64,000 bases of DNA from Protopterus annectens (lineage: Eukaryota > Chordata > Ceratodontiformes > Protopteridae). The DNA is taken from NCBI RefSeq assembly GCF_019279795.1, contig NC_056733.1, positions 1,119,079,907 through 1,119,143,906 of the forward strand. Reading direction: 5' to 3'. The notes under the pieces were generated by a model. The model had not been told where the DNA came from. It ran no database searches and saw only the letters and a list, made by a program, of their open reading frames with translations. Each line of letters begins with the position of its first letter. The first letter of the stretch is position 1. Below, in pieces: positions 11,232 to 21,966 of the stretch. The translations under genes were made by a program, and so were the position numbers.

Positions 11232-13740
11232 GAGTAATGCAACTCAATGTTAGAAGTCTAAACCTCAAAATGCACTCACTCGAGACACGCCTTAAATGGA
11301 GAACATCGACATCTGTGCAGTGACAAAGACCTGGTTCAAGGCTCCAGAGAGCACTCCTGCATTAACAGGCTATAATTCATACTACACCTTTCGGCCACCT
11401 AACCTGGACCGAAACACTAAAGGCGGAGGCGTGTCCATATTCATTAAGGATATCCACACCTTCAGGCTAGTTGCTCAGCATAATGTATCCCAGATTATCA
11501 AAGTGCAGCTAACTCTAGGCAAGACCGCAATCCAAATTGTAGCTTGCTGCAGATCCCCCACCATGCCCCAGGATTCCCACGTTTCATTTCTTGATACACT
11601 GGAAAATATTAGGGTACAACCTAACATCCTAATAATGGGCGATTTCAACTACCCCACCACTAACTGGGAAAACTACTCATGTACCAACTATTTTGCTCAA
11701 CATTTTCTGGAAGTCATAAATTCCAATGCCTTGGATCAACTTATCCACACCCCCACCAGGGGCAGCAATATCCTAGACCAGATGCACTTTATAAGCACTT
11801 ACACGAGTGCATGGATCATGCTATCCCTAACAGAACCATGGTGCTGTCCTCCAAAAAAAGGAAGCCAATCTGGTGGTCCCCTGTCATGAATAAACTCTAC
11901 AACAGAAGAAAGAAACTGTTGCAAAAAAGAGTAAAATCCCATGATTGGAGGAGCTCCCTGGTCAGCCTCAGTAAGAAGCTGAGATCCCTCATAAAATCCT
12001 CCAAAGCTAGTTAGAAAAAGTAAAATCACACTGATTCTAAAGACAACCACAAAGCATTCTATAGCTATGTCAAGAATCTCAATGGCAACACTCAGATCTG
12101 CTCTGAGTTACAGCACAATGGCATTAAATATACAGAACCAAATGATATTGCCAACATCCTGGCAGATAAGTTCAGAGCTAACTTTATCCCCCTCTCACCC
12201 CCTAAAGGGCCCATCTCTATACCGGAAGATTGCAAAGTTCCTGTAATCATGGCTGCACAGGTAAAAACCTCACTCTCCAAAGCCAAGAACACAGCATCCA
12301 TGGGACCTGACAACATCCCAGGCTGTGTTCTACACAAACAACAGAACGAACTGGCACCCCACCTAAGTACCATGTTCAATCATAGCCTCACCTCAGGCTT
12401 TGTGCCCACTGAATGACGCACAGCAACAGTTATCCCACTCCACAAAGGGGGAGCCACCACAGACCCCGGGAACTACCGCCCCATTAGCCTGACGAGCCTG
12501 GTCTGGAAGGCCATGGAACATATCATCATGGAACTTATAAACAAAGACATTGGTAATCTCCAAACTCTGGACCCCACCCAGTTCGGGTTTGTAAAAGGCA
12601 GATCATGTCTCCTAAACCTGATAGACTTGTTTGAAGCAGTCACTAAAGCCATAGATGAGGGTAAGGTGGTTCACACAGCCTATCTAGATCTTGCCAAGAC
12701 TTTCGACACCATCCCCCACTCTGGAATTATAGATAAACTCACTAAACTGGGTATAAATTCCTGTATCACAAGATGGGTTGCCAACTGGCTCACTGACAGA
12801 ACCCACACTGTGAAAGTAGCAGACTCCAAATCCGACTTCAGACCAGTGACAAGTGGAGTACCACAGGGTTCAATCCTGGGTCCTCTCCTGTTTGGTATCT
12901 ACTTCTCTGAAGTACAGGCTAACACAGAAGGTCTTTGGCTAACAAAGTTCACAGACGACTGCAAACTAGGAGCCATAACTGAAACTCCTAACGATGTGGC
13001 CAGCCTACAAAAGGTCCTCACTGAGACAGATGCTCAGTGTCAAAGCCATGGCCTCAAGCTCAATGCCAAAAAATGCATTGTCATCCCTTTTTATAAAAGC
13101 TCTGTACCCATGAACTACCACATAGGCGGTAGTCTACTTAAGACCGAAAGTGTGATAAGAGACCTTGGGACACAGGTGGACAGTAGTTTCTCCTTTGATA
13201 ATCACATCGCCACAGTAGTCAGGAAATCCTTCTACGTGGCACACCTCATCACAAAAGGTTTCTCATCCAGGAAAAAAGAGGTCATTGTTCCTCTCTGCTC
13301 GTCACTCATTAGATCCATTACAGAGTACAGCGCCCCTTTTGGTATGTACCTCACAAGACATCTACAGCAACTGGAAAGGTCGCAGAAATACCTCACAAAG
13401 AGGATTACCGGCCTCAAACAGATGCCCTACACAGACCGTCTCAAAAAACTCCAGCTTTACTCTGTCACATATCACCTATTCAGAGGCAATCTCTGCCTAA
13501 CATACAAACCTATGCCAAACCCAGAGCTGTTGGACATGCTCCACTTAATGAAATCCCTATCCCTCCGAGCTACACGCTCTAGGGACCTAAACCTTGTCAT
13601 CACAATAAACAGAACATGTGGAGGGATAGATTCCTGTCCCAGAGACTTTCCATACTCTGGAACAAACTACCTATCTATATCAAACAAAGCTCCTCATTAG
13701 CACTTTTCAAGGAAAATTTTGATGATTGGATGGGAGATAG
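11232..13740 (+). pseudogene. CR1 ORF2: endonuclease (deleted) plus reverse transcriptase
   Basis: The apurinic-type endonuclease starts near 11232. 'CAVTKTWFKAPES' has the metal-binding Glu of the usual ETW replaced by Lys, and 'ILIMGDFNYPTTNWE' retains GDFN. After 'GSNILD' (about 11777) a deletion removes the final SDH motif and joins to 'HLHECMDHAIP'. The RT, open from 12513 to 13700 (395 codons), holds 'TAYLDLAKTFDTIPHSGI' (motif A), 'SGVPQGSILGPLLFGIYF' (motif B) and 'LTKFTDDCKLG' (motif C, FADD changed to FTDD). A downstream 'RDRFLSQRLSILWNKLPIYI' segment continues in another frame. The protein is not functional, although the RT frame is long and clean. The domain order is standard for CR1. 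Confidence 0.9.
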
Positions 13741-13893
13741 GAAATTCACCCTGGGGTTCACTTCTGTGACTCTGCTCGACATGGGGCACAGGAAAATAAT
13801 TTTCTTGGGTGGCGAAAGCCAGGGTACCTGTTTGGCTAGGCTTATATAGGCCCTAAGGCCAGTAGCCTAGTACCTACCTATGAATCTATGAAC

Positions 13894-14189
13894 TGATCAT
13901 CTGTAAATACCTTTACAAACATCAGTATTGTGATTACCTCACCTCAGATGTTAATTTTTGATTTACTGGCTCTAGATGTTAACTTTTTTACAAGTGGTGG
14001 TTTAGTGTTGTGTAAGTCTGTTCTGTGGAAAGTTAGAAAAAAGCAAAAGGTATTCCACCTTCCACAGTGATAAGGAACTGTGTCAATTTTCTGTTATAAA
14101 ATGAACATGCATAGGGGTGGAGAATGCAGGAAAGTAGGTAGTGTAGGTGGAAAAAGGGTGGGGCAAGAAGTGTGGCTTTTGTCTGTTTT
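13894..14189. other. Spacer between CR1 and restriction-endonuclease LINE
   Basis: Short AT-rich stretch with no motif, repeat or open frame that I can assign. Confidence 0.5.
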
Positions 14190-14209
14190 TTGACATTTCA
14201 AAGCTGGCA

Positions 14210-14997
14210 TTCTTATTCCTTGGTGAACTGAAAGTACATCTCAGCAACTACACAGGTCAACTGATTGACTACAACAAAGCATTTCATAGTATTCTACATT
14301 CATGGATAAAAGAGTGCTTAAAAATGTATAAGATACACCCCACACTGATCGACTACATTGAAGTGACCGTGAAACAGTGGTAGACCACTTTGCAATTAAG
14401 CCATGATAAAGGACAAGTTATTATCCCAGGAATAAAAAACTCAAAGGGGGATATTCCAGGGTGACTTTTGTCACCGTTGCTGTTCTGTCTTAATTAAGCT
14501 GTTTACTTAACAGCTTAGCCAATGCTATAATTTGGCTCCTAGAAAACAACAAAGTGTAAAGACTTGTCATCTTCTCTTTGTCAATGTCAAAACTGTACAG
14601 CTCATCAGATGAGGAACTGAAAGCACAACTGTAGGTTGTCAAAATGTTTTCAGATGATATAAGAATGTCAACTTTTAAAGCAGGAAAACTGCAACACCAG
14701 GAAAACATTAGTTTGGGACAAGAATGTGATATAAAAGAACTTGAGCAAGAGGGGGTATATAAATATCTGGGAATTGATAAGGATCAACAATAAAACATGA
14801 ACAAATGTGAATAAAGCTTAGTAAGGAATACTTTAGAAGACTTAAATTAATCCTGAAAGCAGCGTTGACAGCTATGAAAAAAATTCAAGCTATAAACCAA
14901 TTTGTTCTTCCTGTTCTAACTTACAGATTTGGAGTGATAGTCTGGCCCCATAACATGTTTAATAGATGAGGCAGGAAAACAAGAAGAATGCTTCATG
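14210..14997 (+). pseudogene. Restriction-endonuclease LINE: reverse transcriptase part
   Basis: 'LIDYNKAFHSILHSWIKECL' (about 14255-14315) is RT motif A (D-Y-x-K-A-F-D). After a frame break, 'GDIPG...LLSPLLFCL' near 14450-14495 is motif B. A degenerate 'MFSDDIRMS' near 14645 stands where the [YF]xDD box belongs, followed by 'EQEGVYKYLGID' (about 14745-14780), the post-catalytic block. The frame runs into '(R)RMLHAHQ' at 14990, is cut by the RTE insertion, and resumes at 16210 with 'MIYKNQ' and 'LPLSEGGMGLLEL'-like residues. The second and third catalytic Asp survive as DD, but stops and shifts make the copy dead. Confidence 0.75.
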
Positions 14998-15007
14998 CCC
15001 ACCAAAT

Positions 15008-16199
15008 CATCATCTTCTTTCGGCTGCTCCTGTTATGGGTCGCCACAGCGAATCATCTGTTTCCATTTTTTTCTGTCCTCTGCATCTTGCTCTGTCACAC
15101 CCAACCACCTGCATGTCCTCTCTCACACATCCACAAACCTTATTTTGGGCCTTCCTCTTTTCCTGTTACCTGGCAGCTTCATCCTTAGCATCTTTTTCCC
15201 AATATACTCTGCATCCCTCCTCAGCACGTCTAAACCAACGTAATCTTTCCTCTCTGGCTTTGTCTCCAAACCTTCCAACCTGGGCTGACCCTCTTAATAT
15301 ACTTATTCATAATCCTGTCCATCCTCGTCACACCCAGTGCAAATCTTAACATCTTTAACTCTGCCACGTCCAGCTCTGACTCCTGCCTTTTTGTCAATGT
15401 CACAATCTCCAACCCATATAACATAGCTGGTCTCACTACCCTCTTGTAGACCTTCCCTTTCACTCTTAGTGGTACTCTTCTGTCAATAATCACTCCTGAC
15501 ACTTTTCTCCACCCACTTCATCCTGCCCGTACTCTCTTCTTCACCTCTCTTCTACACTCACCATTACTCTGAACTGTTGATCCCAAGTATTTAAACTCAT
15601 CCACCTTCGCCACCTCTACTCCCTGCATCCTCACTATTCCTCTATCCTCCCTGTCATTTACACACATATATTCTGTCTTAGTCCTGCAGACCTTCATTCC
15701 TCTGCTCTATAGAGCATATCTCCACTTCTCCAGGGTCTCCTCCACCTGTTCCCTACTCTCACTACAGATCACAATGTCATCTGCAAACATCATAGTCCCC
15801 TGGGACTCCTGTCTGATCTCGTCTGTCAACCTGTCCATCACCATTGCAAATAAGAAAGGGCTTAGAGCTGATCCTTGATGTAGTCCCACGTCCACCTTAA
15901 ATGCATCCGTCACTCCCACTACAGACCTCACCGCTGTCACACTACCCTCGTACATATCCTGTACCACTCTTACATACTTTCTGACACTCCCAACTTCCTC
16001 ATACAATACCACAACTCCTCTCTAGGCACCCTGTCATATGCTTTCTCTAAGTCCACAAAGACACAATGCAACTCCTTCTGACCTTCTCTGTAGCTCTCCA
16101 TCAACACACTCAGAGCAAGCATTGCATCTGTAGTGCTTTTTCCTGGCATGAAACCATACTGCTGATCACTAATTATCACCTCCCTTTTTAACCTAGCTT
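15008..16199 (-). mobile_element. RTE-clade LINE, 5'-truncated, inserted in the older LINE
   Basis: The element is on the minus strand. Its 3' end is at 15008 and, read on the complement, finishes GCTGTGGCGACCCAT and AGCCGAAAGAAG followed by a (GAT)n tail. CCCACCAAAT flanks it at 14998-15007 and 16200-16209, a 10-bp perfect target duplication. Removing one duplication copy and the element rejoins the host LINE frame exactly (HAHQ to MIYKNQ). It is 5' truncated just upstream of the RT core and lacks the endonuclease. The length is 1192 bp. Confidence 0.92.
15230..16190 (-). pseudogene. RTE reverse transcriptase fragment
   Basis: Read right to left: 'SDQQYGFMPGKSTTDAML' (16.15 kb), 'CVFVDLEKAYDRVPREELWY' (motif A, about 16.07-16.01 kb), 'LHQGSALSPFLFAMVMD' (motif B, about 15.87 kb), 'MMFADDIVICSES' (motif C FADD, about 15.77 kb), and the C-terminal 'VVRPAMLYGLEIVTLTKRQE' (about 15.43 kb). 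Motif spacing fits RTE elements. The chain is divided over three reading frames. The catalytic Asp residues of motifs A and C are all present. The endonuclease was lost through 5' truncation. Confidence 0.9.
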
Positions 16200-16596
16200 C
16201 CCACCAAATGATTTATAAAAATCAGTGTATACCAAGTTTATATATTCCCCTTTCCGAAGGAGGGATGGGCCTCCTTGAACTTGATGACATTTATATATCT
16301 GCAATCGTGGAACTCCACACATATCTGCTGACCTCACAAAACCCAAACGTAGTGAAAGTTTTGAAACATGAGGAGAATTAATCTAAGATGACTTCTCTGC
16401 TTAATCTAGCAGGAGCATATCGGCGTCAAGCAGGAATGGAAATCAAACCAGAAGTAGATAAAAATCAGGCAGCAACTGAATGTGCCAAAAAAACAAAAGA
16501 AAGAATATAAGGTGAAGGACCAGATGAGAAGGCAAGTAATGTGGAAAATGCATAAATATAGTTGCAAGTATAGAAAACTTCTGGAAGAACTTCATG

Positions 16597-17815
16597 TTGA
16601 TCAGGAACGAACATAGGAATGGTAAAGGAGATGAAAGGTTAATATTGGCGGCCCAAGATAGTGGGCTATGTACACACTGGTTTACAAAGTCCATTAAACA
16701 TGTGGGAGAAACAGACAAATGTAGGTTTTGTAAAACCAAATTGGAAACAGTCCCACATCTCGTTACTGGTTGTGACCTACTAATGGCAGAAGGACTGTAT
16801 ATTGAAAGGCATAATAATGTGGCAAAACTGTTGCACTGGGGATTGTGCAAACATTATGGCATTGAAGTGGCTGAAAACCACTGGAAACATGAGCCAAAAA
16901 GCATCATAGAAAATGATTGTTTGTATCACATGGGATCACCAAAAGATAGATGCTAGAAAACCGGATATAGTGAGTGGTCCATGAAAAGAAGACAAGAGTA
17001 GCGTGGATCATTGAAATTGGGTCTATATTACGAAAGTGAAAATCCCTAAGAGCGAATACCTAAACGTCGACCCCCTTACCGTGAACCGCGAAAATCCTGA
17101 ATGCACTAAATCGCAAAAAAAAAAAAATATCGACCTGCAATAGTCGGCCAACCCCACCACCCGCTACATACTACCTACCTAACTATGCACTCTCCTTAAC
17201 TCCTTCCTAACCCTAAGGTCTTTAACTACCGCACACTTCCCCTACACACATACACCCAAACAAAATAAATAAAACACATACATACATTTAAAAAAACACC
17301 TACTTCTAACACTACACTAACTCTTACATACATTACCTATCTATGCACTTACCTTAACCCAAATCCTAACACTAAATTCCTATCTATCGCACACTTACCT
17401 TACGGAGCTATACCACAGACGGGCCAACCAAAACAAATCATTTCAAACTTCTCAGTTTTGAACTTTCGCGGTTTACATACTTTGCGCAACACAGGTCGAC
17501 GTCTTTGTATTTGCCTAAAGGAATCTTCGCTCTCGTAATAGGAACCCATTGAAATCACCACAACCGTTGACTACAGTGTGTTCTGTGCAGAGAGACACAA
17601 AGTCATAAAATGTCAGGATCTGCAGGCAGAAACGAGAGCAATGTGGAAGAAAGATACCCGAACAGTTCCAATAGTAGTAGGAGCAACAGGTCTTATAAAA
17701 AAGAATCTACAGTCATATTTAGATGTGTTACCAATCCATGTAACCCCGTACGAATTGCAGAAGGAGTCATAACTGGGTACATTGCTGGTGCTGTGAAGAG
17801 CACTTTTGGCTGATA
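16597..17815 (+). pseudogene. Restriction-endonuclease LINE: knuckle and endonuclease, split by MITE
   Basis: At 16594-16956, 'DERLILAAQDSGLCTHWFTK' is followed by 'CRFCKTKLETVPHLVTGCDL', the Cys-x2-Cys...His...Cys knuckle that precedes the endonuclease in R4/NeSL-type proteins. 'ARKPDIVSG' near 16951-16975 gives the KPD of the PD-(D/E)xK nuclease. After a frameshift, 'RVAWIIEI' (about 16996-17018) runs into the MITE and resumes 'ITTTVDYSVF' and 'RHKVIKCQDLQAETRAMWKK' at 17551-17660, with catalytic-type Glu and Lys. 'TVPIVVGATGLIKKNLQSYL' follows as the C-terminal tail. All parts are identifiable, but no continuous frame exists. Confidence 0.8.
17019..17547. mobile_element. 529-bp MITE with about 55-bp inverted ends
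   Basis: The left end GGGTCTATATTACGAAAGTG to ACGTCGACC pairs with the complement of the right end, GGGTTCCTATTACGAGAGCG to ACGTCGACC, over about 55 bp. It is flanked by ATTGAAATT (17010-17018) and ATTGAAATC (17548-17556), a 9-bp duplication with one mismatch. Excising it restores the LINE frame 'WIIEITTTVDY'. The interior is AC-rich with CTACCTACCTA-type and ACACATACA-type repeats and has no open frame. An 8-9-bp duplication suggests hAT or Mutator-type mobilisation. A related element starts at 63910. Confidence 0.9.
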
Positions 17816-18130
17816 TCAAAGATTGAAACAATACTAATTTCATGAAATTTAATCATACTTTGACTTAGGAATGGGGTCGAGTCCTGTCATGGTATTAGAA
17901 ACCGAAAAGATCTGGAGAAATTAAGAAGTCAAGAAATGTGGTCTTCCTTGAAAAGGGCTCCACATCGGTTAGTGTAAGCTTTAAGTCCTGAGGGCCTTGG
18001 TGAAAATGTTGCTGATGAAAGCATGAAAAGGGTCTGTGCTCATATCGCCTTTGCAGGGGTGCAGTGCTTATCTGGCAATGAGCGAGCCATAGATGGGGGC
18101 TTCACTATGTCATCAGTTCCCTTTTTAGGG

Positions 18131-18267
18131 ATTGTTGATGGCATAATGGTTAAGGTCTTCTCCTCATAAACACAAGGTACAGGATTTGACTTTGACCTTG
18201 GGGTATTGGCTGGACTTGAAATGGCCCTTCAGGGCAGTTAGCCTAGTACTCACCTATGATCCCATGA
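18131..18267 (+). mobile_element. tRNA-derived SINE with CR1-like tail (copy 1)
   Basis: The head has a pol III A box (TGGCATAATGGTTAAGG) and a decayed B box (GGATTTGACTTTGAC) at tRNA spacing. The tail, 'AATGGCCCTTCAGGGCAG' and 'TTAGCCTAGTACTCACCTATG', is nearly the same as the 3' end of the CR1 copies here. Length is about 137 bp. Such tail sharing normally means the SINE uses the LINE's reverse transcriptase. It is not a tRNA gene: the body cannot fold into an intact acceptor stem. Confidence 0.82.
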
Positions 18268-19599
18268 AAAATGTATCTCTGGTTTTGGACATTTATTTCC
18301 CCATTATCTTTGCCTTTGTCCAGAATTATTGAACAAAGAAGTTGAAAGGTTTACCACAAATGCGATATTGACTTTTAGAAGTGAATGCCAATATCATACC
18401 TCTCCACTGTCCAGAAGTTTGCAGAATACCCAGAATTTTTGCCATATATTATGGGTGTGTTCCTCACAAAAATTGTAGGTTTTTTTCTGGCACATCATTG
18501 AGGATGGAGGGGGGTGGGATGACTAATGAGAGGGTTATCAATTGGGGACCCCCAAAACATGTCCCAAATTGGGCTTGCAATTGCTAAGACTGGACCTGAG
18601 GGAGAGAATGGCTCAGACCTGTCAAACAAACAGTCTAAGTACATCTTCATTTGCAATAGGGTGGTAAACTGCCAAATAGAAAATGCTGCAAAGGCCAAAC
18701 TACGAGGGACATGGCTACTTCCAGTGCATAGTTCAAACATGTCCTCATTGCAGATATTTTCATTGTAACTGTTTAATCATCAGTGCATACATACATAACC
18801 ATTTTTGTCTCAACCATAATTATATTTTTCCCATTATTATCCACTACTACCACTAGTTACCTATCGTCTGGTAATTCATTCACTGATATTTTGTCTTGTC
18901 TTACACTAATCCTTAAAGGTGTTATTACTTTATAACAGGCTCCATCATAAGTCTCTTTTACCCATTTCATTATGTGTTACAAAAACACCACTATTCATAT
19001 CCCAGCAGTACTTGTTGCTGATTAATCTGAATTAACCTTGTAAGGTATATCCAGATTCACACAAACCCACAGTTTAAATGATATATGAAATGCAATTATT
19101 TTTCATACCATATATGTTCAATCTTAAGTTTTTTCTTCTGAATCTTTCTTTGTTGTCATAATTTCATTATGATTTTGAACTCTGCATTTAACAAAAAAAT
19201 ATATTGTTTTCTTATTTTTAATGTTTACCTACCTCTCTGTTTATTCATCATATGTTTCTAACATTTCAGTTTTTATTTTCCCCAAGTGTGAGACAGTTTA
19301 TCAAATACATTATCTGTTTCTTATTCCTTCATTACTGTGTTTACTTACTCTAATAATTCTTTGGTTAAATGTTAACTGTAAATCCATAGACTTCATGTTG
19401 TTCATTGTATTCACAGCTAAATAATTACACACTGTCAACATTCAACAAAACAAAGAAATCAAGGATCATGCTCAAAGAACATTGCTCATGTGATGATGCT
19501 CCTGTTTACTACAACCCATTTCCTTTCATTAGACTATAACTACTCGTGTGCATAGATAGTTGCTAAGCTTGCAGTTCACAGGCCTGTTAAGGAACTTAG
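18268..19599. other. Non-coding stretch
   Basis: AT-rich. The part at 18380-18760 has overlapping open frames on both strands and a texture suggesting an unclassified repeat, but no family is recognised. The rest holds nothing I can assign. Confidence 0.45.
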
Positions 19600-19730
19600 C
19601 CCAAATGTCTAGTTGCCCCAAAGCAGTATCTGGTTAAGTGACTTGCTTAAGGTTACACAGTAGGCAAGTAATAGCTGAGTGGAACTCATAGCCTTAACCC
19701 TCTGTACCAACTGCTAGACTATAAGGGAGA
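19600..19730 (+). mobile_element. MIR-like / CORE-SINE relic
   Basis: 'GACTTGCTTAAGGTTACACAG' (near 19640-19660), then 'AGTAATAGCTGAGTGGAACT', then 'CCTTAACCCTCTG' and 'CTGCTAGACTATA', parallels the conserved 3' part of MIR-type SINEs: CTTGCCCAAGGTCACACAG, a GGGATTCGAACC region, CTCTTAACCACTATGC. The B-box-like portion is degraded. MIR-like SINEs are ancient in tetrapods, so this should be old intronic sequence. Confidence 0.6.
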
Positions 19731-19886
19731 TAAAGGATTCAAACCTAAACCCCTGAGACAGGAAACAACAGTATTAACCCACAATAGTAACTTACTAATG
19801 ACAGTCTGGCAGTTAGTTCAGAGGACTCGGGTACCAAGCAAAGTTGCATTCCCTTGTATAGGGATTTGATCCTAGCAAGGGCATGT

Positions 19887-19888
<2 letters not shown>

Positions 19889-19948
<60 letters not shown>
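19889..19948. repeat. (CA)n microsatellite, about 30 units
   Basis: Uninterrupted CA dinucleotide repeat of about 60 bp. The minus-strand open frame across it is only an alternating Cys/Val artefact. Confidence 0.98.
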
Positions 19949-19949
<1 letters not shown>

Positions 19950-21430
19950 TCTTGTAACTTGTAATCAGCAGTGCAAAAGAGCCCAACCAAAAGCTTATTT
20001 CGTTTCAGCAGTGCAGTGAAAGCATAACTTAGTTTCTAGACAAGATATTCAGGCATGATTTCTTTGTGAAGATGAGAGATGCAACTGGGTGGTAGGTTGA
20101 ATTTCTTCAGTGAGACATGCAAATCAATTGGATCCAGGTTGGAACTTCGTCAGAGTAAGAAATGGAAGTTGCAGAGATTTTCATTAATTGTTTTTTAGTA
20201 AAGAGATCCTCTGAAGCTGTGGGCCCTGGGCGAGCATCCATTTCACCCCTATAATCATCTGCCACTGCTCCCACCTCACAGAGACACACTGCCCTCCATG
20301 GGATTACTTCTTTGTAATGTCATGTGTGTGTTATGTCATATTGCATCATCAGAACTGCTTCAGTGACCGTGGAATGTACCTATACTAAGTGTAATATCTA
20401 ATTATCCTAGAAGGGTATATCCAGATTGAGTTTTATGCTGAATGTCCAACATCTTATCTGAGGTCTTATTTGAATGTGCCTACTGCCTTCTCTATTTTCG
20501 TTACCAGGTATATTAATATGTTTTTGTCATATGCCGGACAGTTTCAGTGGCATAATTGTTAAATTACAGCAATTATACTTTAACCTTACTTGTAGCTGCA
20601 GTATTAAGCACATAAAGCAACATGCTTACTAATAAGCAGTGGGAAAATAGGAAACAATAATACGTTGCCCAGGAATCATTTATAATGTAACACTGACAAT
20701 AAACTGGCAAAAATCTTTTAACAGTGTATAGCAATTATTACTGGCAAATTTTTCCAGGGTTGTGCTATCTTAGAGAGTCACACCAGCCACATGTTATTGA
20801 ACATTGGCAGATACTAGGGAAAAATCAGTTGATAATAGTTTTAATACTAATTTTGTCCATTTAGATCCAAAGACTAGTAACAAACTGTATCCTGTATCGC
20901 AGTAGATTCCTGTCATTATTACTGACCCACTTTAAAAACAGAATGCATGGCCTGTTGCTCCATTGTCAGAGTCTGGCTTCTTTGGTCAAAACTTGTCTTG
21001 TTGATAGTAAGTCTTGCATTTGCCGTGTTTTTTAAACATTCCACACAGAGCTTTTGGTGGGTATGAGAACAGTCTCATTTTGTCGAAAAAAAACAAAAAC
21101 ATTCTACATGGAGTAGAATTTGTTAATTTAACACGTCTTTCATCAACATTCCCCGATTGTGTCAGAAAATTGTGTCATTTAATCAACTGTTTAGTGAAAA
21201 TATTCATTCTTCCCTCAGCCTTATACTTCTTGCTTGGTCACCAGAGTTGGCAAAATATGTAATGTTCAACATAAGATAACAATTGCAGTAGCCTAAGCTT
21301 TTTGGGTTATATCCTGCCAAGGATGTGACCAACTGGCCAATGTTTCAAAGTTTAAGAGCACCTTCCTTGAGACCTAACTACAGGAAGATTGAGCAGAGCT
21401 CCTGAGGTTAGAATTGGGAAGTCCATAGTT
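19949..21430. other. Non-coding stretch
   Basis: AT-rich sequence without recognised repeats or exons. Short open frames here show no family resemblance. Confidence 0.5.
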
Positions 21431-21569
21431 TTAGGTTCATAGTTTTTAGTACTAAGCTAACTGCCCTTGCGAGCCATTTTAAGCCTAGCCAGTTATCCCT
21501 TGTGAGACTCAAACCCTGCACCTTGTGTTTGTAAGGCAAACACCTTAGCCATTAAGTCACCCTCACAAG
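21431..21569 (-). mobile_element. tRNA-derived SINE with CR1-like tail (copy 2)
   Basis: Read on the complement: A box TGACTTAATGGCTAAGGTG, spacer, B box GGGTTTGAGTCTC, then 'GGCTAGGCTTAAAATGG', 'GGGCAGTTAGCTTAGTAC' and a CTATGAACC end. It matches the copies at 18131 and 32985 in both head and tail. Its head directly abuts a CR1 fragment that starts at about 21570. Confidence 0.85.
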
Positions 21570-21966
21570 CAGAATACCTCAGGGAATTGGTCCTGGGACC
21601 AGTCCTTTTTGGCATTTACTTTTCTGAAGTCAGGGCCAATGTCAAGGGCCTCTGGCTGACCAAATTTGCAGATGATTGCAAATCAGGAGCGGTCGTAGAA
21701 TGCCCCACCAAAACTAATGTTTTCCAGGAAGGGCTGGCATAGACAAATAACTTTTGCCAGAGCCATGGACTAACACCGAATGCCAAGAAATGCATAATAG
21801 TATCCTTTGGGAAGTCATCCATCCCTGCCATCTGTCATATTGACAACACATCTGTAAGAGGTGACCCTGTAGTCAGGGACTTGGGGACATATGTAGACAG
21901 TAATGTAGCCTTTGACTGCCACATATCTACAGTAGTGAGGAAATCATTCTATGTTGTGCAATTTAT
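21570..21966 (+). mobile_element. CR1 fragment (RT motifs B-C)
   Basis: It reads '(R)IPQG' then, after a 2-base shift, 'LVLGPVLFGIYFSEVRANV', 'LWLTKFADDCKSGAVVE' (motif C FADD), 'HGLTPNAKKCIIVSFGKSS' and 'DLGTYVDSNVAFDCHISTVV', ending 'RKSFYVVQFI'. It is truncated on both sides. On the right it meets an inverted CR1 exactly at 21967. Confidence 0.85.

Larger units (their letters stand above)
10338..13893 (+). mobile_element. CR1-clade LINE, 5'-truncated, two ORFs recognisable
   Basis: The order is ORF1 (10338-11206), ORF2 (11232-13740) and 3' UTR to about 13893, ending 'TAGCCTAGTACCTACCTATG' and 'AATCTATGAA'. Compared with the near-full-length copy at 54709-59636, it begins inside ORF1 at the 'CERC' motif. 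It has lost about 90 codons inside the endonuclease near 11780. The CR1 assignment rests on the RT block 'RPVTSGVPQGSILGPLLF', the 'AYLDLAKTFDTIPHSGI' motif and an octamer-type 3' tail. No target duplication was seen, as is usual for CR1. Confidence 0.92.
14190..17830 (+). mobile_element. Fossil LINE with restriction-like endonuclease, carrying two later insertions
   Basis: Three separated plus-strand blocks (14190-14997, 16200-17018, 17548-17830) read as one element when the RTE at 15008-16199 and the MITE at 17019-17547 are set aside. They give an RT core, a long C-terminal region, a Cys/His knuckle and a KPD...E...K endonuclease. That order is typical of LINEs with a restriction-like endonuclease (R4/Dong, NeSL, Hero and relatives). 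The 5' part of the RT and any N-terminal fingers are missing. Many stops make it old. I do not assign the clade more finely. Confidence 0.8.

Noticed and set aside
12092-12379. Minus-strand ORF inside the plus CR1
   Set aside because: Antisense shadow of CR1 ORF2; the sense strand carries the conserved RT N-terminal blocks.
14966-15349. Plus-strand 127-codon ORF near the RTE 3' end
   Set aside because: Antisense of the RTE reverse transcriptase C-terminus and tail.
18131-18200. tRNA gene
   Set aside because: Only A- and B-box-like motifs remain; no foldable cloverleaf, and the same head recurs with a CR1 tail, so it is a SINE.
19745-19990. Minus-strand ORF with Cys/Val repeats
   Set aside because: It is the translation of the (CA)n microsatellite.
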